A DNA stretch of 64,000 nt from Phycisphaerae bacterium (GCA_012729015.1 JAAYDY010000048.1:21078-85077); one strand, 5' to 3'. Positions 42,188 through 51,996 are shown, numbered from the stretch's first letter. Notes: a model not told the origin generated them from the sequence alone. Numbers and translations: made by a program.

Positions 42188-44149
42188 TCATCCGATCGCC
42201 ACGTTCTCCGTGGCGTACTCGTACTTGACTTCCTGTGCCCCGAGGGGCAGGGCGATGAACAGCGTCAGCGGTCCCACGCGACCGATGAACATGACCGCTA
42301 TGATAAGCAGCCGCCCCAGATGGTTCAACTGCGGCGTGACGCCCGTGCTCAGTCCCACCGTGCCGAAGGCGCTGGTCGCCTCGAACATGGCATCCAGAAA
42401 CGCCATCCCTTCGTGGGCCACGGACAGGGCCAGCGTGGCGGCGACGACCACGGCGCCGCCCAGCGTGATGATGACCAGGCTTCGAAGGAAGATGTTCTGC
42501 GGAATCGATCGTTTGAAGGCGTGGGTGTTCTGGCGGTTGCGCAGCATGCTCCAGACGCCGCAGAAGACGACCGCCAGCGTCGCGGTCTTGATCCCGCCGC
42601 CGGTCGATCCAGGGCTGGCGCCAATGAACATCAGCACGATGGTCAGGAACTTGCTGCTGTCGGTCAGCTGGCCGATGGGCACAGTGTTGAAGCCGGCCGT
42701 CCGGGCCGTGACGCTCTGGAACCACGCGTACAGGGCGCGATAGTGCGGCTCGGTTCGGGCCATGAACGGCCGCGCGTCGGCCGGACTGTTGGAGTCCATC
42801 AGGTTCGGCAGCGTCTCGAAGAACATCAGCATGCCCAAGCCGGCCGCCAGCAGGATCAGCGTCGTGAGCAGCACGAGTCGCGTCTGAAGCGACAGGCGGC
42901 GACGGTCCAACTCGGGTTGTGGGATCCGCCCCCTGAGGCGGGTCCACAAGCGTCGGACGTGGCAGCGGCCGATTCGCGACAGGTTGTGAATGACCAGGAA
43001 TCCGAGGCCGCCGACGATGATCAGCCCGGTGACGGCCACATTGACCTGCCACGTGTCGCGGTACAGCTCCAAGCTTCGATCGTAGATGCAGAAGCCGGCG
43101 TTGCAGAAGGCGCTGACGGAGTGGAAGATGCTCATGAACAGGCGCTGGCCGGTGGTCATGGCGGGCTCGTCCCAGAGATTCCACAGGCTCCAGACGCCCA
43201 GGGCTTCGATGGCCGCCGTGGATAGGACAATGAAGACCATGATGCGGCCGACGCGAATGTGTCGGCTGCCACTGACCACGTTGCTGAGCGTGGCGCTCTC
43301 GCGCAGGCCCAGGCTGCGCCACAGCACCAGGGCGAACAGGGCGCCGAACGTCATGATGCCCAGGCCCCCGAGCTGGATCAGCACCAGGATCACGCCTTGG
43401 CCGAACGGCGACCAGTATCCGCCGGTGGACTCCACCACCAGGCCCGTCACGCAGACGGCGCTGGTGGCTGTGAACAGGGCCGTCGTGAACTCCGCGGGCG
43501 GAGCCTTCGTATGCGACAGCCGCATGTAGTGCACCTGTTCGTTTCCCGCTCCCGACTGTACGACGAACATGGAACGGTCTTTGGCGAACACATTGCCGCG
43601 AAGGTGCCGCTCAGGACCACCCTGTGGGTCGCGAATCGTGACCTCGTGACTGGTGGCTTCGGGCAGCATGAGCAGGCCGGTGCCGAGAAGGATGAGGACC
43701 AGGAAGCTCGACACAAAGAGCTGCGCGGGCCGGAAGCGGCTGGAGGTGGCGGCGCGAAGCAATTCCGTGGCCCGCACCACCAGGAACAGCACCAGGGCGA
43801 CATGGCACACGGTCTTCAGGAGAACGCCGCGTCGAGGCTCGTCGGCCGAGGCGGCGACAAGGAGTGCGACGATCGTCGCCACGCCGAGTGCGAGCTCGTA
43901 CCAGTGGTTTCGAAGGCAGGCCCAGGCGTCGGATGAGCCGCGCAATCGCCAGGCTGCCAGCAGCAGGAACGCCGCAAGGGCCAGCGCCTGCACCGTAAGG
44001 AGGACGGTCGCTGCGACCCCGGCCGGCCGGAAGCCGTAGTGGCCGGCGAGCGCCGCGAACGCTGCCACGCTGACGACGGCCGCCGCCAGGTTCAAGCGGG
44101 CGGCCCCGTCGGCGCGTCGATTTCCGGGTTGGCTGGCGTCGTTGGTCAT
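42188..44149 (-). CDS. trkH: TrkH/KtrB-type potassium channel subunit
   Basis: The 653-residue membrane protein has pore-loop repeats of the TrkH superfamily: TSAVCVTGLVV near 230, SVSAFCNAGFC near 345, VTARTAGFNTV near 475, and ATSAFGTVGLSTGVTP near 585. About four extra helices at the N terminus (residues 20-165) precede the usual start, and an insert follows near 170-210. It moves K+ under control of the adjacent TrkA. Length exceeds typical KtrB (about 450) because of this extension. Confidence 0.9.
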   Translation of the reverse strand: MTNDASQPGNRRADGAARLNLAAAVVSVAAFAALAGHYGFRPAGVAATVLLTVQALALAAFLLLAAWRLRGSSDAWACLRNHWYELALGVATIVALLVAASADEPRRGVLLKTVCHVALVLFLVVRATELLRAATSSRFRPAQLFVSSFLVLILLGTGLLMLPEATSHEVTIRDPQGGPERHLRGNVFAKDRSMFVVQSGAGNEQVHYMRLSHTKAPPAEFTTALFTATSAVCVTGLVVESTGGYWSPFGQGVILVLIQLGGLGIMTFGALFALVLWRSLGLRESATLSNVVSGSRHIRVGRIMVFIVLSTAAIEALGVWSLWNLWDEPAMTTGQRLFMSIFHSVSAFCNAGFCIYDRSLELYRDTWQVNVAVTGLIIVGGLGFLVIHNLSRIGRCHVRRLWTRLRGRIPQPELDRRRLSLQTRLVLLTTLILLAAGLGMLMFFETLPNLMDSNSPADARPFMARTEPHYRALYAWFQSVTARTAGFNTVPIGQLTDSSKFLTIVLMFIGASPGSTGGGIKTATLAVVFCGVWSMLRNRQNTHAFKRSIPQNIFLRSLVIITLGGAVVVAATLALSVAHEGMAFLDAMFEATSAFGTVGLSTGVTPQLNHLGRLLIIAVMFIGRVGPLTLFIALPLGAQEVKYEYATENVAIG

Positions 44150-44227
44150 GGGTGACTCGCGGGCCCCCGCGATGATCGCTGTGACAGGTGTCCTGTGCCC
44201 ATCCCCGGCCGACCCGTTGCCGCGGGA

Positions 44228-44617
44228 TCAGCCCTTCTTGTACACGTCGTCCGGGTCGAACATCTTCTGGCCTTCCTCGACCCAGCCGTCCTCGCGCAGG
44301 TGCCAACTGAAGCAACTGCGGTACCCCGTGTGGCACGCGCCGCCAATCTGGCGAACGGCAATGCGCAACACGTCTTTGTCGCAGTCCGTGCTGATCGAGA
44401 CCACCGTCTGCGTGTGGCCGCTCGATTCGCCCTTCATCCAGTACTTTTTGCGGCTACGGCTCCAGAAATGCGTCTTGCCCGTCTCGATCGTGGACTTCAG
44501 GCTCGCGGCATTCATCCATGCGACCATCAGCAACTCGCCGTTGTCGGCGTCCTGGACGACTGCCGGGATCAGACCCTGTGCGTCGAACTTCAACTCGCCA
44601 ATCGTGCTGTCCAACAT
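44228..44617 (-). CDS. hisI: phosphoribosyl-AMP cyclohydrolase
   Basis: The 129-residue enzyme opens the purine ring of PR-AMP, the third step of histidine synthesis. It shows VAWMNAASL near 33-41, the Mg site Asp78-Cys79-Asp80-Lys-Asp82, and the zinc ligands Cys95 and Cys102 in [12 protein letters not shown]. It is monofunctional (no HisE domain). AGGAAGG precedes ATG 44617. A TATAAT at 44687-44682 may be its -10. It is not clustered with other his genes except hisS 33 kb away. Confidence 0.95.
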   Translation of the reverse strand: MLDSTIGELKFDAQGLIPAVVQDADNGELLMVAWMNAASLKSTIETGKTHFWSRSRKKYWMKGESSGHTQTVVSISTDCDKDVLRIAVRQIGGACHTGYRSCFSWHLREDGWVEEGQKMFDPDDVYKKG

Positions 44618-44932
44618 CCGTTACACCCTTCCTGACTACCGTGATATGAGTTACGGCGGCTCGCGCCGCGCACAGGCCGTGATTATAGCCGCCGCGACCG
44701 CCCCGGACCATTGTTTTCCGGTTCCGTTGCCCCACCCCCGGGCTTGTCCGGCCGTTCTGGCATGTGTGGCAATCCCTCGATGAAGCACGTGGGCTAGCCC
44801 CTGTTCTCACTCGAAATGGACCAGGATTCAAGGAGGGTCCGACCCCGGCGGGCTTTTCGTCGAAACGGCGGCGGGCCGGATGGATTGAACAGGACAACGA
44901 GTCTGGGCCGATTTATGCGGATAGGAGAATCG
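44618..44932. other. divergent intergenic region between hisI and a lipoprotein gene
   Basis: It contains a minus-strand TATAAT at 44687-44682, about 65 bases before hisI, without a convincing -35. A GC-rich GGCGGCTCGCGCCGC segment lies in the hisI leader. AGGAG at 44923-44927 serves the plus-strand gene. No other gene is seen. Confidence 0.5.
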
Positions 44933-46201
44933 ATGAGAATCCCATGCGCCATAGTCACCGCCGTGGTCCTGCTTTCCCTGTGCGGTTGCGGTCCGGCCGG
45001 TTCCGCCGCTCCAACGGTCGGTGGCGCTACGCGGCTCCTGACCCCCGAAGGACGCTCCGTGGACCCAGCGTTCTTCCCGATTGGCGTCTGGCTGCAGGAC
45101 CCGGCACTGGCGCCCCGGTACAAAGAGGCCGGGATGAACTTCTACGTCGGTCTTCATGAAGGGCCGACCGAGGCCCAACTGGCGGAACTCCGCAGACACG
45201 GCATGCCGGTCATGTGCGAGCAGAACGACGTTGCCCTCCGACATCTCGCGGACCCACTCATCATCGGTTGGGAATGCGCCAGCGAGCCCGACAATGCCCA
45301 GTCTTTTCAGGGGTATTGGAGGGGCGACGTGGAGAAGATCAGGGAGGGCTGGCCCGAACTGTACGCCAGCCACGGGCTGGACAGGAAACCGTACACCGGC
45401 ACGTATGGTCCGCCTATCCCTCCCCACTGGGTCGTCCGGCGATACCAGGAGATCAAGAAGAACGATCCGTCGCGCCCCGCCCGGGTGGGCCTCAATCAGT
45501 CGGTCGCCTGGGAGACCTGGACTGGTCGCGGCTGGCGAACCGGCAAGCTGGAGGACTATCCGGCATACATTCAGGGAGGCGACATCATCTGCTTCGACAT
45601 TTACCCTGCATGTCATACCGATCCGGAAATTGCGGGGAAGCTCTGGTACGTGGCGCGCGGCGTCGAGCGGCTGATGACGTGGACGGACGGCAGGAAGCCC
45701 CTATGGATTCCGCTTGAGTGCACCAGGATCGACAATCCGGACGGGAAGATGGCCACGCCTGAGCAGGTGAAGGCCGAAGCCTGGATGGCCATTACTCAGG
45801 GGGCCACCGGCCTGATCTGGTTTGTCCACGAGTTCAAGCCGAAGTTCAACGGTCATGCCCTGTTGGACAATCCCGAGATGCTGGCCGGCGTCACGGCGAT
45901 CAACAAACAGATTCAGGCGCTGGCGCCCGTGCTGAACTCGCCGACGCAGGAGGATTTGGCGCATGTAACGGCAGCGAATGCGGAAGTGCCGATCAACCTC
46001 CTTGCCAAAAGGCACGAAGGCGCGACGTATGTGTTCGCCGTGGGCATGCGTCCCGCAGCCACGGCCGCCACGTTCTCAGTCAAGGGATTGGGCGATGCGA
46101 AAGCAGAGGTCATTGGCGAAAACCGCAGCCTTGATGTCAGAGGGGGAACGTTCACAGACGAATTCGGCCCCTATGCTGTGCATCTTTATAGGATTCCGTA
46201 G
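44933..46201 (+). CDS. predicted lipoprotein with glycosidase-like TIM barrel
   Basis: The 422-residue protein has a lipoprotein signal (MRIPCAIVTAVVLLSLCGC). The barrel-like part (about 45-310) contains FFPIGVWLQDPALAPRYKEAGMNFYV, LIIGWECASEPDN, DIICFDIYPACH, RKPLWIPLECTRI and GATGLIWFVHEF (some quoted in part). That order resembles clan GH-A glycoside hydrolases, with Glu in SEPDN and in PLEC as candidate catalytic residues. A C-terminal beta-sandwich (about 330-422) follows. The exact family is unknown. AGGAG lies five bases before ATG 44933. Confidence 0.65.
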   Translation: MRIPCAIVTAVVLLSLCGCGPAGSAAPTVGGATRLLTPEGRSVDPAFFPIGVWLQDPALAPRYKEAGMNFYVGLHEGPTEAQLAELRRHGMPVMCEQNDVALRHLADPLIIGWECASEPDNAQSFQGYWRGDVEKIREGWPELYASHGLDRKPYTGTYGPPIPPHWVVRRYQEIKKNDPSRPARVGLNQSVAWETWTGRGWRTGKLEDYPAYIQGGDIICFDIYPACHTDPEIAGKLWYVARGVERLMTWTDGRKPLWIPLECTRIDNPDGKMATPEQVKAEAWMAITQGATGLIWFVHEFKPKFNGHALLDNPEMLAGVTAINKQIQALAPVLNSPTQEDLAHVTAANAEVPINLLAKRHEGATYVFAVGMRPAATAATFSVKGLGDAKAEVIGENRSLDVRGGTFTDEFGPYAVHLYRIP

Positions 46202-46291
46202 GCCGGAGGGTCGGGCCCTTTGCTGCTGATGAGACGACATGGGCTGAACCACTCGGATGACTATGAATCGCGCGGCTCGGCGCCACAAGAC

Positions 46292-46314
46292 GGGCGGCCC
46301 GAGACGAGCCGCCC
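46292..46314. terminator. hairpin between the lipoprotein gene and the PEP-CTERM remnant
   Basis: GGGCGGC (46292-46298) and GCCGCCC (46308-46314) form a 7-bp stem with a 9-base loop. It lies about 90 bases past the plus-strand stop and about 30 past the minus-strand remnant. There is no good T-run, so the assignment is tentative. Confidence 0.4.
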
Positions 46315-46345
46315 GCCGGAACATATCACTGTCAGCCTTGAGGAG

Positions 46346-46480
46346 CTACTTCCGTTCGCGGCGACGCACCAGCCCAGCCAGGCCCAGCCCCAGGAGCCCC
46401 ATCGTGCCAGGCTCAGGAACCTGGATCAGGTCCTCGGCGATGCTTGCTGAGCAGAGAGGTCGGCCGCATTCTTCACCTCG
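46346..46480 (-). pseudogene. C-terminal remnant of a PEP-CTERM protein gene
   Basis: On the minus strand one frame reads SIAEDLIQVPEPGTMGLLGL, then GLAGLVRRRERK and a TAG stop (46348-46346). This is a complete PEP-CTERM sorting tail: PEP motif, hydrophobic helix and Arg-rich end. Upstream in the same frame there is no signal peptide, start codon with Shine-Dalgarno or repeat body. Within about 30-40 codons the frame enters the interspersed repeat at 46481. The gene has lost its 5' part. Confidence 0.75.
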
Positions 46481-46592
46481 ATATCGCCGTAGGCTCCGGA
46501 CAGGCTGCCGGCTACGAGTGGGAAGGGCCCCCTACGTCGCTTCCCTCCGTTTCTGCGGTGCGAGAGCCTGCGCACCTGCAAACGTGACGTTA
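46481..46592 (+). repeat. interspersed repeat, degenerate copy
   Basis: It starts ATATCGCCGTAGG and contains CCCCCTACGTCGCTTCCC, TTTCTGCGGTG-GAGAG and CACCTGCAAACGTGACGT. These blocks match the copy at 26553-26757 (read on its minus strand) in order, but the CTCGCGAG palindromes are missing. Beyond it, to 46786, no gene is seen. Confidence 0.7.
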
Positions 46593-46786
46593 CACCCGCG
46601 AGCCGGAACCAGCGGCGGAAGTGCTTGCTTTCGGGGGAGAGTGGGTTAAAATACGCAGGATTCGGCCTCGGCGATTCGGGGCATCCAGGGCGGCGGGCAG
46701 CGGTGACACGGGGTGTTCGGCTCTCATTCATCCCTCTCGAACACGTGTCCCTGCTGTGTTGAGAGCCCGCTAATGAGGAAGAACCC

Positions 46787-48364
46787 GTGAAACTCATGTC
46801 GTATGTATTCCGAGCCGTCGTGGTGGCGATCCTGTGCGCCGTGGGTGGCCTGTTGTCGTTGAGCGTGTCGGCCCAGGAACTGGGCCGTCGGTTCAGCCTG
46901 GACGAGTTCAAGTCGATTGTCGGCAGCGCCAAGGCGGTGGTTGTGGCGCAGGCGATGGCCCAACCCGCGTCGCAGGGGGCCGAAGGCGCCACCGGGGCCG
47001 GGCTGGCCTGGCAGGTGCCGTTCCGCGTGGTGCGCGTGGTTCGTGGCGAGTGCAAGGAGGAGACCATTCAGGTCCACCTGGCCAGCCCGTTCGCGGACCT
47101 GGGGATGTCGCGTCACGACGTGTCGGGCGTGGAGTTCGTGCTGCCTCTGGAGCCACTGGAGAAACTCGGGGAAGGCCACTTCGGCCTGATTCGGTCCGCC
47201 GGATTCGCGACGAACACCGCGGAGGCGGCGAAGATGCTGGAACTGGCCGAGGGCAAGGCCCCGGCCGCGGCCGTCGAGCCGGCGGCGACCGGGCCCGAGG
47301 CGGCTCCGCCTGCGGCCGGCGGGTCGCTGCGAGTGCGCATTACGCCGGTGAATCCGCCGTTCCAGGTGGGCAAGCCTGCCCTGGTCCGGGTCACGATCGA
47401 GAACGCCGGGGCCGAGGCGATCATGTACGACGCCACGCCGCTGGAGATTCGCGACGGCGGCTTGTACTTGTCGGGGCGGGGGACGATCAAGGTCATCGAC
47501 GGTCGTGGCAATCCGGCGCCGGCCAAGGACACGCTGCACGTCGGCGAGGCCACGCAGATGCCCCTGGTGATCCGCGGCGAGCGGGACTACGAGAAGGAAC
47601 TGGACCTGGGCCGGTACTTCGATCTGTCGGCACCGGGCAACTACATGGTGCGTCTGCAACTGGACGGCCCCGAGGCCGGGGACCTGCTGCAATCGAACGC
47701 GACCAGCGTCCAGGTGATAGCGGCGGCTGCGGAGCCTCGACCGGCGGCGCAGCCAGCCGATGAGCCGCAAGGGCCCCTGGCCGTGCGCGTTCCGTCGCCC
47801 GAGGCCTATCGTCCGGGCGAGCCGGCCAACGGGTTGTCGCTCCTGCTGAAGCCGGTGAAGGCGGAATACGCCGTCGGCGAACCGATTCTCATGGAGATCC
47901 GCGTGATCAACGTCGGCGACGTGCCGGTGACCCTCGACGCGCGGCTGGAGCGGACCCTGCTGGTGTCGGTCCAGGAGCAGGCCGGCAGCCCGGCCGTGCG
48001 GCAGATATTCCAGCGGCCGGCCGAGGACGAGCCGGCGGCCCCGGGCGCGTTCTACCCGTATGCGTACCTGCGCCGCCTTGGCTTCTGGGGCAAGGTGGTC
48101 AACGTGAACAGTTGGTACGGTCGCGACGCCAGCAGCCTGGTGGAGGGCGGCAACGACAAGTCGCAGCAGGCCAGCTACGAACGCGACGGCATGACGCTGT
48201 TCTCGTTCGACGAGCCGGGCACGTACAAGGTCCAGGCGACCTACAGCATCAAGCCCCGGGGCGGCGAAGGGCCGAAGGTGTGGCAAGGCAAGACTGTCAG
48301 CAATCCGGTGTTCATCCAGGTGGTGAAGCCGGACACGCGGATGCCCGTCGCGCCGTCGCCGTAG
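46787..48364 (+). CDS. secreted protein with Ig-like/BsuPI-like beta domains
   Basis: The 525-residue protein has a signal peptide (about residues 1-29, ending SVSAQ). An N-terminal domain of about 130 residues contains VVRGECKEETIQVHL. Two beta-sandwich-like regions follow: about 185-310 (PPFQVGKPALVRVTIENAGAEAI, quoted in part) and about 350-515 (YAVGEPILMEIRVINVGDVPV ... SFDEPGTYKVQATYSI). Such domains are common in cell-surface proteins. Function is unknown. The start is GTG 46787, placed by GAGGA seven bases upstream; ATG 46796 is too far from it. The helicase gene follows after about 140 bp. Confidence 0.65.
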   Translation: MKLMSYVFRAVVVAILCAVGGLLSLSVSAQELGRRFSLDEFKSIVGSAKAVVVAQAMAQPASQGAEGATGAGLAWQVPFRVVRVVRGECKEETIQVHLASPFADLGMSRHDVSGVEFVLPLEPLEKLGEGHFGLIRSAGFATNTAEAAKMLELAEGKAPAAAVEPAATGPEAAPPAAGGSLRVRITPVNPPFQVGKPALVRVTIENAGAEAIMYDATPLEIRDGGLYLSGRGTIKVIDGRGNPAPAKDTLHVGEATQMPLVIRGERDYEKELDLGRYFDLSAPGNYMVRLQLDGPEAGDLLQSNATSVQVIAAAAEPRPAAQPADEPQGPLAVRVPSPEAYRPGEPANGLSLLLKPVKAEYAVGEPILMEIRVINVGDVPVTLDARLERTLLVSVQEQAGSPAVRQIFQRPAEDEPAAPGAFYPYAYLRRLGFWGKVVNVNSWYGRDASSLVEGGNDKSQQASYERDGMTLFSFDEPGTYKVQATYSIKPRGGEGPKVWQGKTVSNPVFIQVVKPDTRMPVAPSP

Positions 48365-48505
48365 GGCGAGGCGGACCGTGCGGCGGCAGCCCCTTGCCGG
48401 AGGGGGCCGCGACGGCCGGTCGGCGAACACATGGCAATGGCACGGGACGGACGGCGGGCCGGGCAGGCTCGCTCGTGCGTCCCGTTTTGTTTCGGAGTCG
48501 CCGGG

Positions 48506-50839
48506 ATGAACGTCAAGGACGTGCTGGACGAGTTGCGGCGCGACAAGCGGTACCGCCATCGCATGGTTCACGTGGAGCGTCTGGCGGCTCGCGAGGCCCG
48601 GTACGCTGCGCCGTCGGCTCCGTTGGATCAGTCGCTGGCCGATGTCCTGGGCGGCTGGGGCATCCGGCAGTTGTACAGCCACCAGGCGGCGGCCATTGAT
48701 GGCGTCCGCTCGGGCGACGACGTGGCGGTTGTGACCGGCACCGCCAGCGGCAAGACCATGTGCTACAACCTGCCCGTGCTGGAGAGCCTGAGGGGCGATC
48801 CGGAGGGCCGGGCGCTGTACTTGTTTCCGACGAAGGCCCTGTCGCGGGACCAGTTGAAGACGCTGCACGCCTGGCAGGCCGCATTGCCGCAGGGGGACCA
48901 GGTGCTTCGGCCGGCGGTGTACGACGGCGACACGCCGCAGAGCGACCGCCGCCGCATCCGCACCCAGGCCAACGTCGTGCTGTCGAATCCGGACATGATG
49001 CACGTGGGCATTCTGCCGTACCACGGGCGCTGGGCGTCGTTTCTCCAGAAGCTGCGCTACGTGGTGGTGGACGAACTGCACACGTATCGCGGCATCTTCG
49101 GCAGCAACGTGGCGATGGTGCTGCGCCGGCTGGAGCGGGTGTGCCGGCATTACGGGTCACGGCCGCAGTTCCTCTGTGCCTCGGCGACGATTGCGAATCC
49201 GCAGGAGCTTGCCGAACGGCTCACGGGGCGGCAGTGCCGGCTGATCGACGACGACGGCAGCCCGCGCGGGCCGCGGAGCTTCGTCCTGTGGAATCCGCCG
49301 GAAACCTCGGCCGATCCCCTTGCGCGGCGGTCGGCCAACATGGAGGCCACGGAACTGTTCGTCGAACTGGTCGGCCGCCACGTGCAGACGATTGTCTTCA
49401 CGAAGGCCCGCGTCGTCGCGGAACTGGTGTACCGGTATGCCACGGACAAGCTGCGGGAAGGCAAGCACCGGGCCCTGGCGGATCGCGTGCGGTCGTATCG
49501 TGGTGGGTACCTGCCTGAGGAGCGCCGGGCCATCGAGCGAGCGCTGTTCAGCGGCGAACTGCTGGGCGTGGCCTCGACGAATGCCCTGGAACTGGGCATC
49601 GATGTGGGCGGACTGGATGCGGCCGTGCTGGTCGGCTTTCCGGGGACCATCGCCTCGACGTGGCAGCAGTCGGGCCGCGCGGGCCGCGGCGACAAGGAGT
49701 CCCTGACCGTCCTGGTGGCCTACAACGATCCGATTGACCAGTACCTGATCCGCCATCCGGACTACTTCTTCAGTCGCCCGGTGGAGCAGGGGATCGTGGA
49801 CATCGAGAACCCGTACATCCTGGCGAACCATCTGGCCTGTGCGGCCGTGGAGCTGCCCCTGGGACCGCAGGACGCGGCGCTGTTCGGTTCGGCCACCGAC
49901 GAGGTGCGCCAGGTGCTGGCGGCCGACGGGCGCACGCGGCGGATCGGCGACCGAGACTTCTGGGCGTGCACCGAAGTGCCGTCGCAGCGAATGAACCTGC
50001 GCAACATCAGCGACAACACGTTCAGCATCGTGGACACGACGGACGGCAAGCGGCAACTGGTCGGCAACGTGGACGCGATCAGCGCGCCGGAACTGGTCTA
50101 CCCGGAGGGCATCTACCTGCACGAGGGGCAGTCGTACCAGGTCCGCGAACTGGACCTTCAGGGCAAGGTGGCGTACATTGAGCGGGCAGACACGGACTAC
50201 TACACCCAGCCAGTGCTGGCGGACCAGTGTACCATTGTCGGGCAACTGGCCGAGAAGCCCGTCGGGGACCGGGCGACTGCCTGCTTCGGCGAACTGGACG
50301 TGACCTGGGCGACGGTGGCCTTCAAGAAGATCCGGTACTATACGATGGAGAACATCGGCCAGACGGCGCTCGATCTGCCGAGCCAGACGCTCTCGACCAC
50401 GGGCGTCTGGATTGTCCCGGAGACGGAGATGCTGGCCGACGTGGCCCGGATGGGGCTGAAGCCGGTCGAGGGGCTGGTCGGCATCCGCAACGCGATGCTC
50501 GTGACGCTGCCGGTGCTGGCCATGTGCGACCGCAAGGATCTGTCGGGCGTCTGCAACAGCTCGGGTACCGGCGTGCCGACCATGTTCGTGTACGACCGCT
50601 TCCTGGGCGGCCTGGGTTTCTCGCAACGAGGGTACGAACTGGTCGGTCAGTGGCTGGACATGTGCCGCGCGCTCCTCGAACAATGCCCGTGCGACTACGG
50701 GTGCCCGAGCTGCGTGGGGCTGGCCAACCTGCGGCCGCCGCTGCACCAGGATCCGGACTTGACGGGCGGCTATGCCATTCCCGACAAGGTGGCGGCCGTG
50801 GAACTGCTGTCGCGGATGCTCATGGGCGCTGTTTCCTGA
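48506..50839 (+). CDS. mrfA: MrfA/YprA-type DEXH helicase with DUF1998 domain
   Basis: The 777-residue helicase shows TGTASGKT (Walker A, near 78), VVDELHTYRG (motif II), SATIANP (motif III), FTKARVVAELVYRY (start of the second RecA domain), STNALELGIDVGG (motif V) and QQSGRAGRGDKESL (motif VI). The C-terminal DUF1998 region carries a CPCDYGCPSC cysteine cluster near 737, a likely zinc site. In Bacillus subtilis MrfA works with the exonuclease MrfB in repair of mitomycin-type damage. The downstream gene matches MrfB, supporting the assignment. GGAG precedes ATG 48506. Confidence 0.85.
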   Translation: MNVKDVLDELRRDKRYRHRMVHVERLAAREARYAAPSAPLDQSLADVLGGWGIRQLYSHQAAAIDGVRSGDDVAVVTGTASGKTMCYNLPVLESLRGDPEGRALYLFPTKALSRDQLKTLHAWQAALPQGDQVLRPAVYDGDTPQSDRRRIRTQANVVLSNPDMMHVGILPYHGRWASFLQKLRYVVVDELHTYRGIFGSNVAMVLRRLERVCRHYGSRPQFLCASATIANPQELAERLTGRQCRLIDDDGSPRGPRSFVLWNPPETSADPLARRSANMEATELFVELVGRHVQTIVFTKARVVAELVYRYATDKLREGKHRALADRVRSYRGGYLPEERRAIERALFSGELLGVASTNALELGIDVGGLDAAVLVGFPGTIASTWQQSGRAGRGDKESLTVLVAYNDPIDQYLIRHPDYFFSRPVEQGIVDIENPYILANHLACAAVELPLGPQDAALFGSATDEVRQVLAADGRTRRIGDRDFWACTEVPSQRMNLRNISDNTFSIVDTTDGKRQLVGNVDAISAPELVYPEGIYLHEGQSYQVRELDLQGKVAYIERADTDYYTQPVLADQCTIVGQLAEKPVGDRATACFGELDVTWATVAFKKIRYYTMENIGQTALDLPSQTLSTTGVWIVPETEMLADVARMGLKPVEGLVGIRNAMLVTLPVLAMCDRKDLSGVCNSSGTGVPTMFVYDRFLGGLGFSQRGYELVGQWLDMCRALLEQCPCDYGCPSCVGLANLRPPLHQDPDLTGGYAIPDKVAAVELLSRMLMGAVS

Positions 50840-50867
50840 TACCCGATGGAGAAGGACTGCCTGGACT

Positions 50868-51812
50868 GTGGCTAAACGTGACAAAGACAAGCCCGAGACG
50901 CCGAAGAACGACGGGGGCCGCGGCATTCTGTCGCGAGACGCCCTGGATCGGCTGATGCAGTTGAACCGAACGACGTTGAAGGCCCACCTGACGACCGCCG
51001 ACCAGTTGGGTCGGCAGGGGGGGGGCTCCGCGGCGGGTGGCAAGGGCGGCCCCGGCGGCGCGGCGGTCACGGACCTGGCCTCGCTCTGTCCTGGGTGCGT
51101 GGTCGAGACGGAGGACGGCCCGTGCTATGTCATCGAGCGGGCGATTCCGGAGGTGGACCCGGCCCAGGCCGGGCTGGACGGCGAGTACCATCGCACGTTC
51201 CTGGGCGGCGGGATGAACGTGACGGAGGAGTCGTTGCACAGGTCGATGCGGCCGCTGGCAGGGGCGCCCCCCGAGAAGGTTGCCTATCTTGACATCGAGA
51301 CCTGTGGCATGCTGGGCATGCCGTGTTTCCTGGCCGGACTGCTCGTCTGGCGGCAAGGGCGCCTGGTGCTGGTGCAAGTGCTCGCCCGCGACTACCAGGA
51401 AGAGCGGGCCATGCTCCATCGCACATGGACCCTGCTGGACCAGGTGTCCACCCTGGTGACATTCAACGGCCTGTCCTTCGACGTGCCCTACATCGAAGAT
51501 CGCGCCGCGGCGACGGGCCTTGGGCTGCGGGCTCTGCGGGCGGACCACGTGGATCTGCTGCACGAGTCGCGGCGGCGGTGGAGATCGGTGTTGCCGAACT
51601 GCCGGCTTCAGACGCTGGAGCGGTTCATCTGCGGCCGGTTGCGGCGCGGCGATATTCCCGGCGACCAGATTCCGGCCGTGTACCACGAGTTCGTCCGCAC
51701 CCACGATGCCCGGCAGATGCAGGTCGTGCTGCACCACAACGCCCTGGACCTGCTGACTCTGGCGGAGCTGACGATACGCGTCCTTCAGGGCAGCGAGGTG
51801 GACGGTCTGTGA
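50868..51812 (+). CDS. mrfB: MrfB/YprB-type RNase H-fold exonuclease
   Basis: The 314-residue protein contains a DEDD-like exonuclease domain (about 140-310): VAYLDIETCGML with the D-x-E pair, VTFNGLSFDVPYIEDRA, DHVDLLHESRR, and near the end VLHHNALDLLTLAEL with the last acidic residue. This matches YprB/MrfB ribonuclease H-like proteins, which act as 3'-5' DNA exonucleases. It starts at GTG 50868, 28 bp after the helicase stop. The N-terminal 60 residues are hydrophilic with a Gly-rich stretch. The two genes should form one transcript. Confidence 0.8.
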   Translation: MAKRDKDKPETPKNDGGRGILSRDALDRLMQLNRTTLKAHLTTADQLGRQGGGSAAGGKGGPGGAAVTDLASLCPGCVVETEDGPCYVIERAIPEVDPAQAGLDGEYHRTFLGGGMNVTEESLHRSMRPLAGAPPEKVAYLDIETCGMLGMPCFLAGLLVWRQGRLVLVQVLARDYQEERAMLHRTWTLLDQVSTLVTFNGLSFDVPYIEDRAAATGLGLRALRADHVDLLHESRRRWRSVLPNCRLQTLERFICGRLRRGDIPGDQIPAVYHEFVRTHDARQMQVVLHHNALDLLTLAELTIRVLQGSEVDGL

Positions 51813-51996
51813 GGTCTGTGCCGCCCGTATGGCACGGGAGTACGGTTCGTGCGGCCTGTTCCGTCGGGAGGGGTCTTTCGGGCCGCGTTGTGGCCGGTCA
51901 ACAGGCGGGGCGGCGGGGGAACGACCTCCGCAAGACGGTGCCAATTCCCGGTTTTTGCGGGTCTTTCGGGGCGTGCGCGATGGGTGGGCACGGCCC

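Noticed and set aside
41484..43322. 612-codon reading of trkA
   Set aside because: The first 384 codons are an out-of-frame shadow of trkH. The TrkA Rossmann motif starts at ATG 42167.
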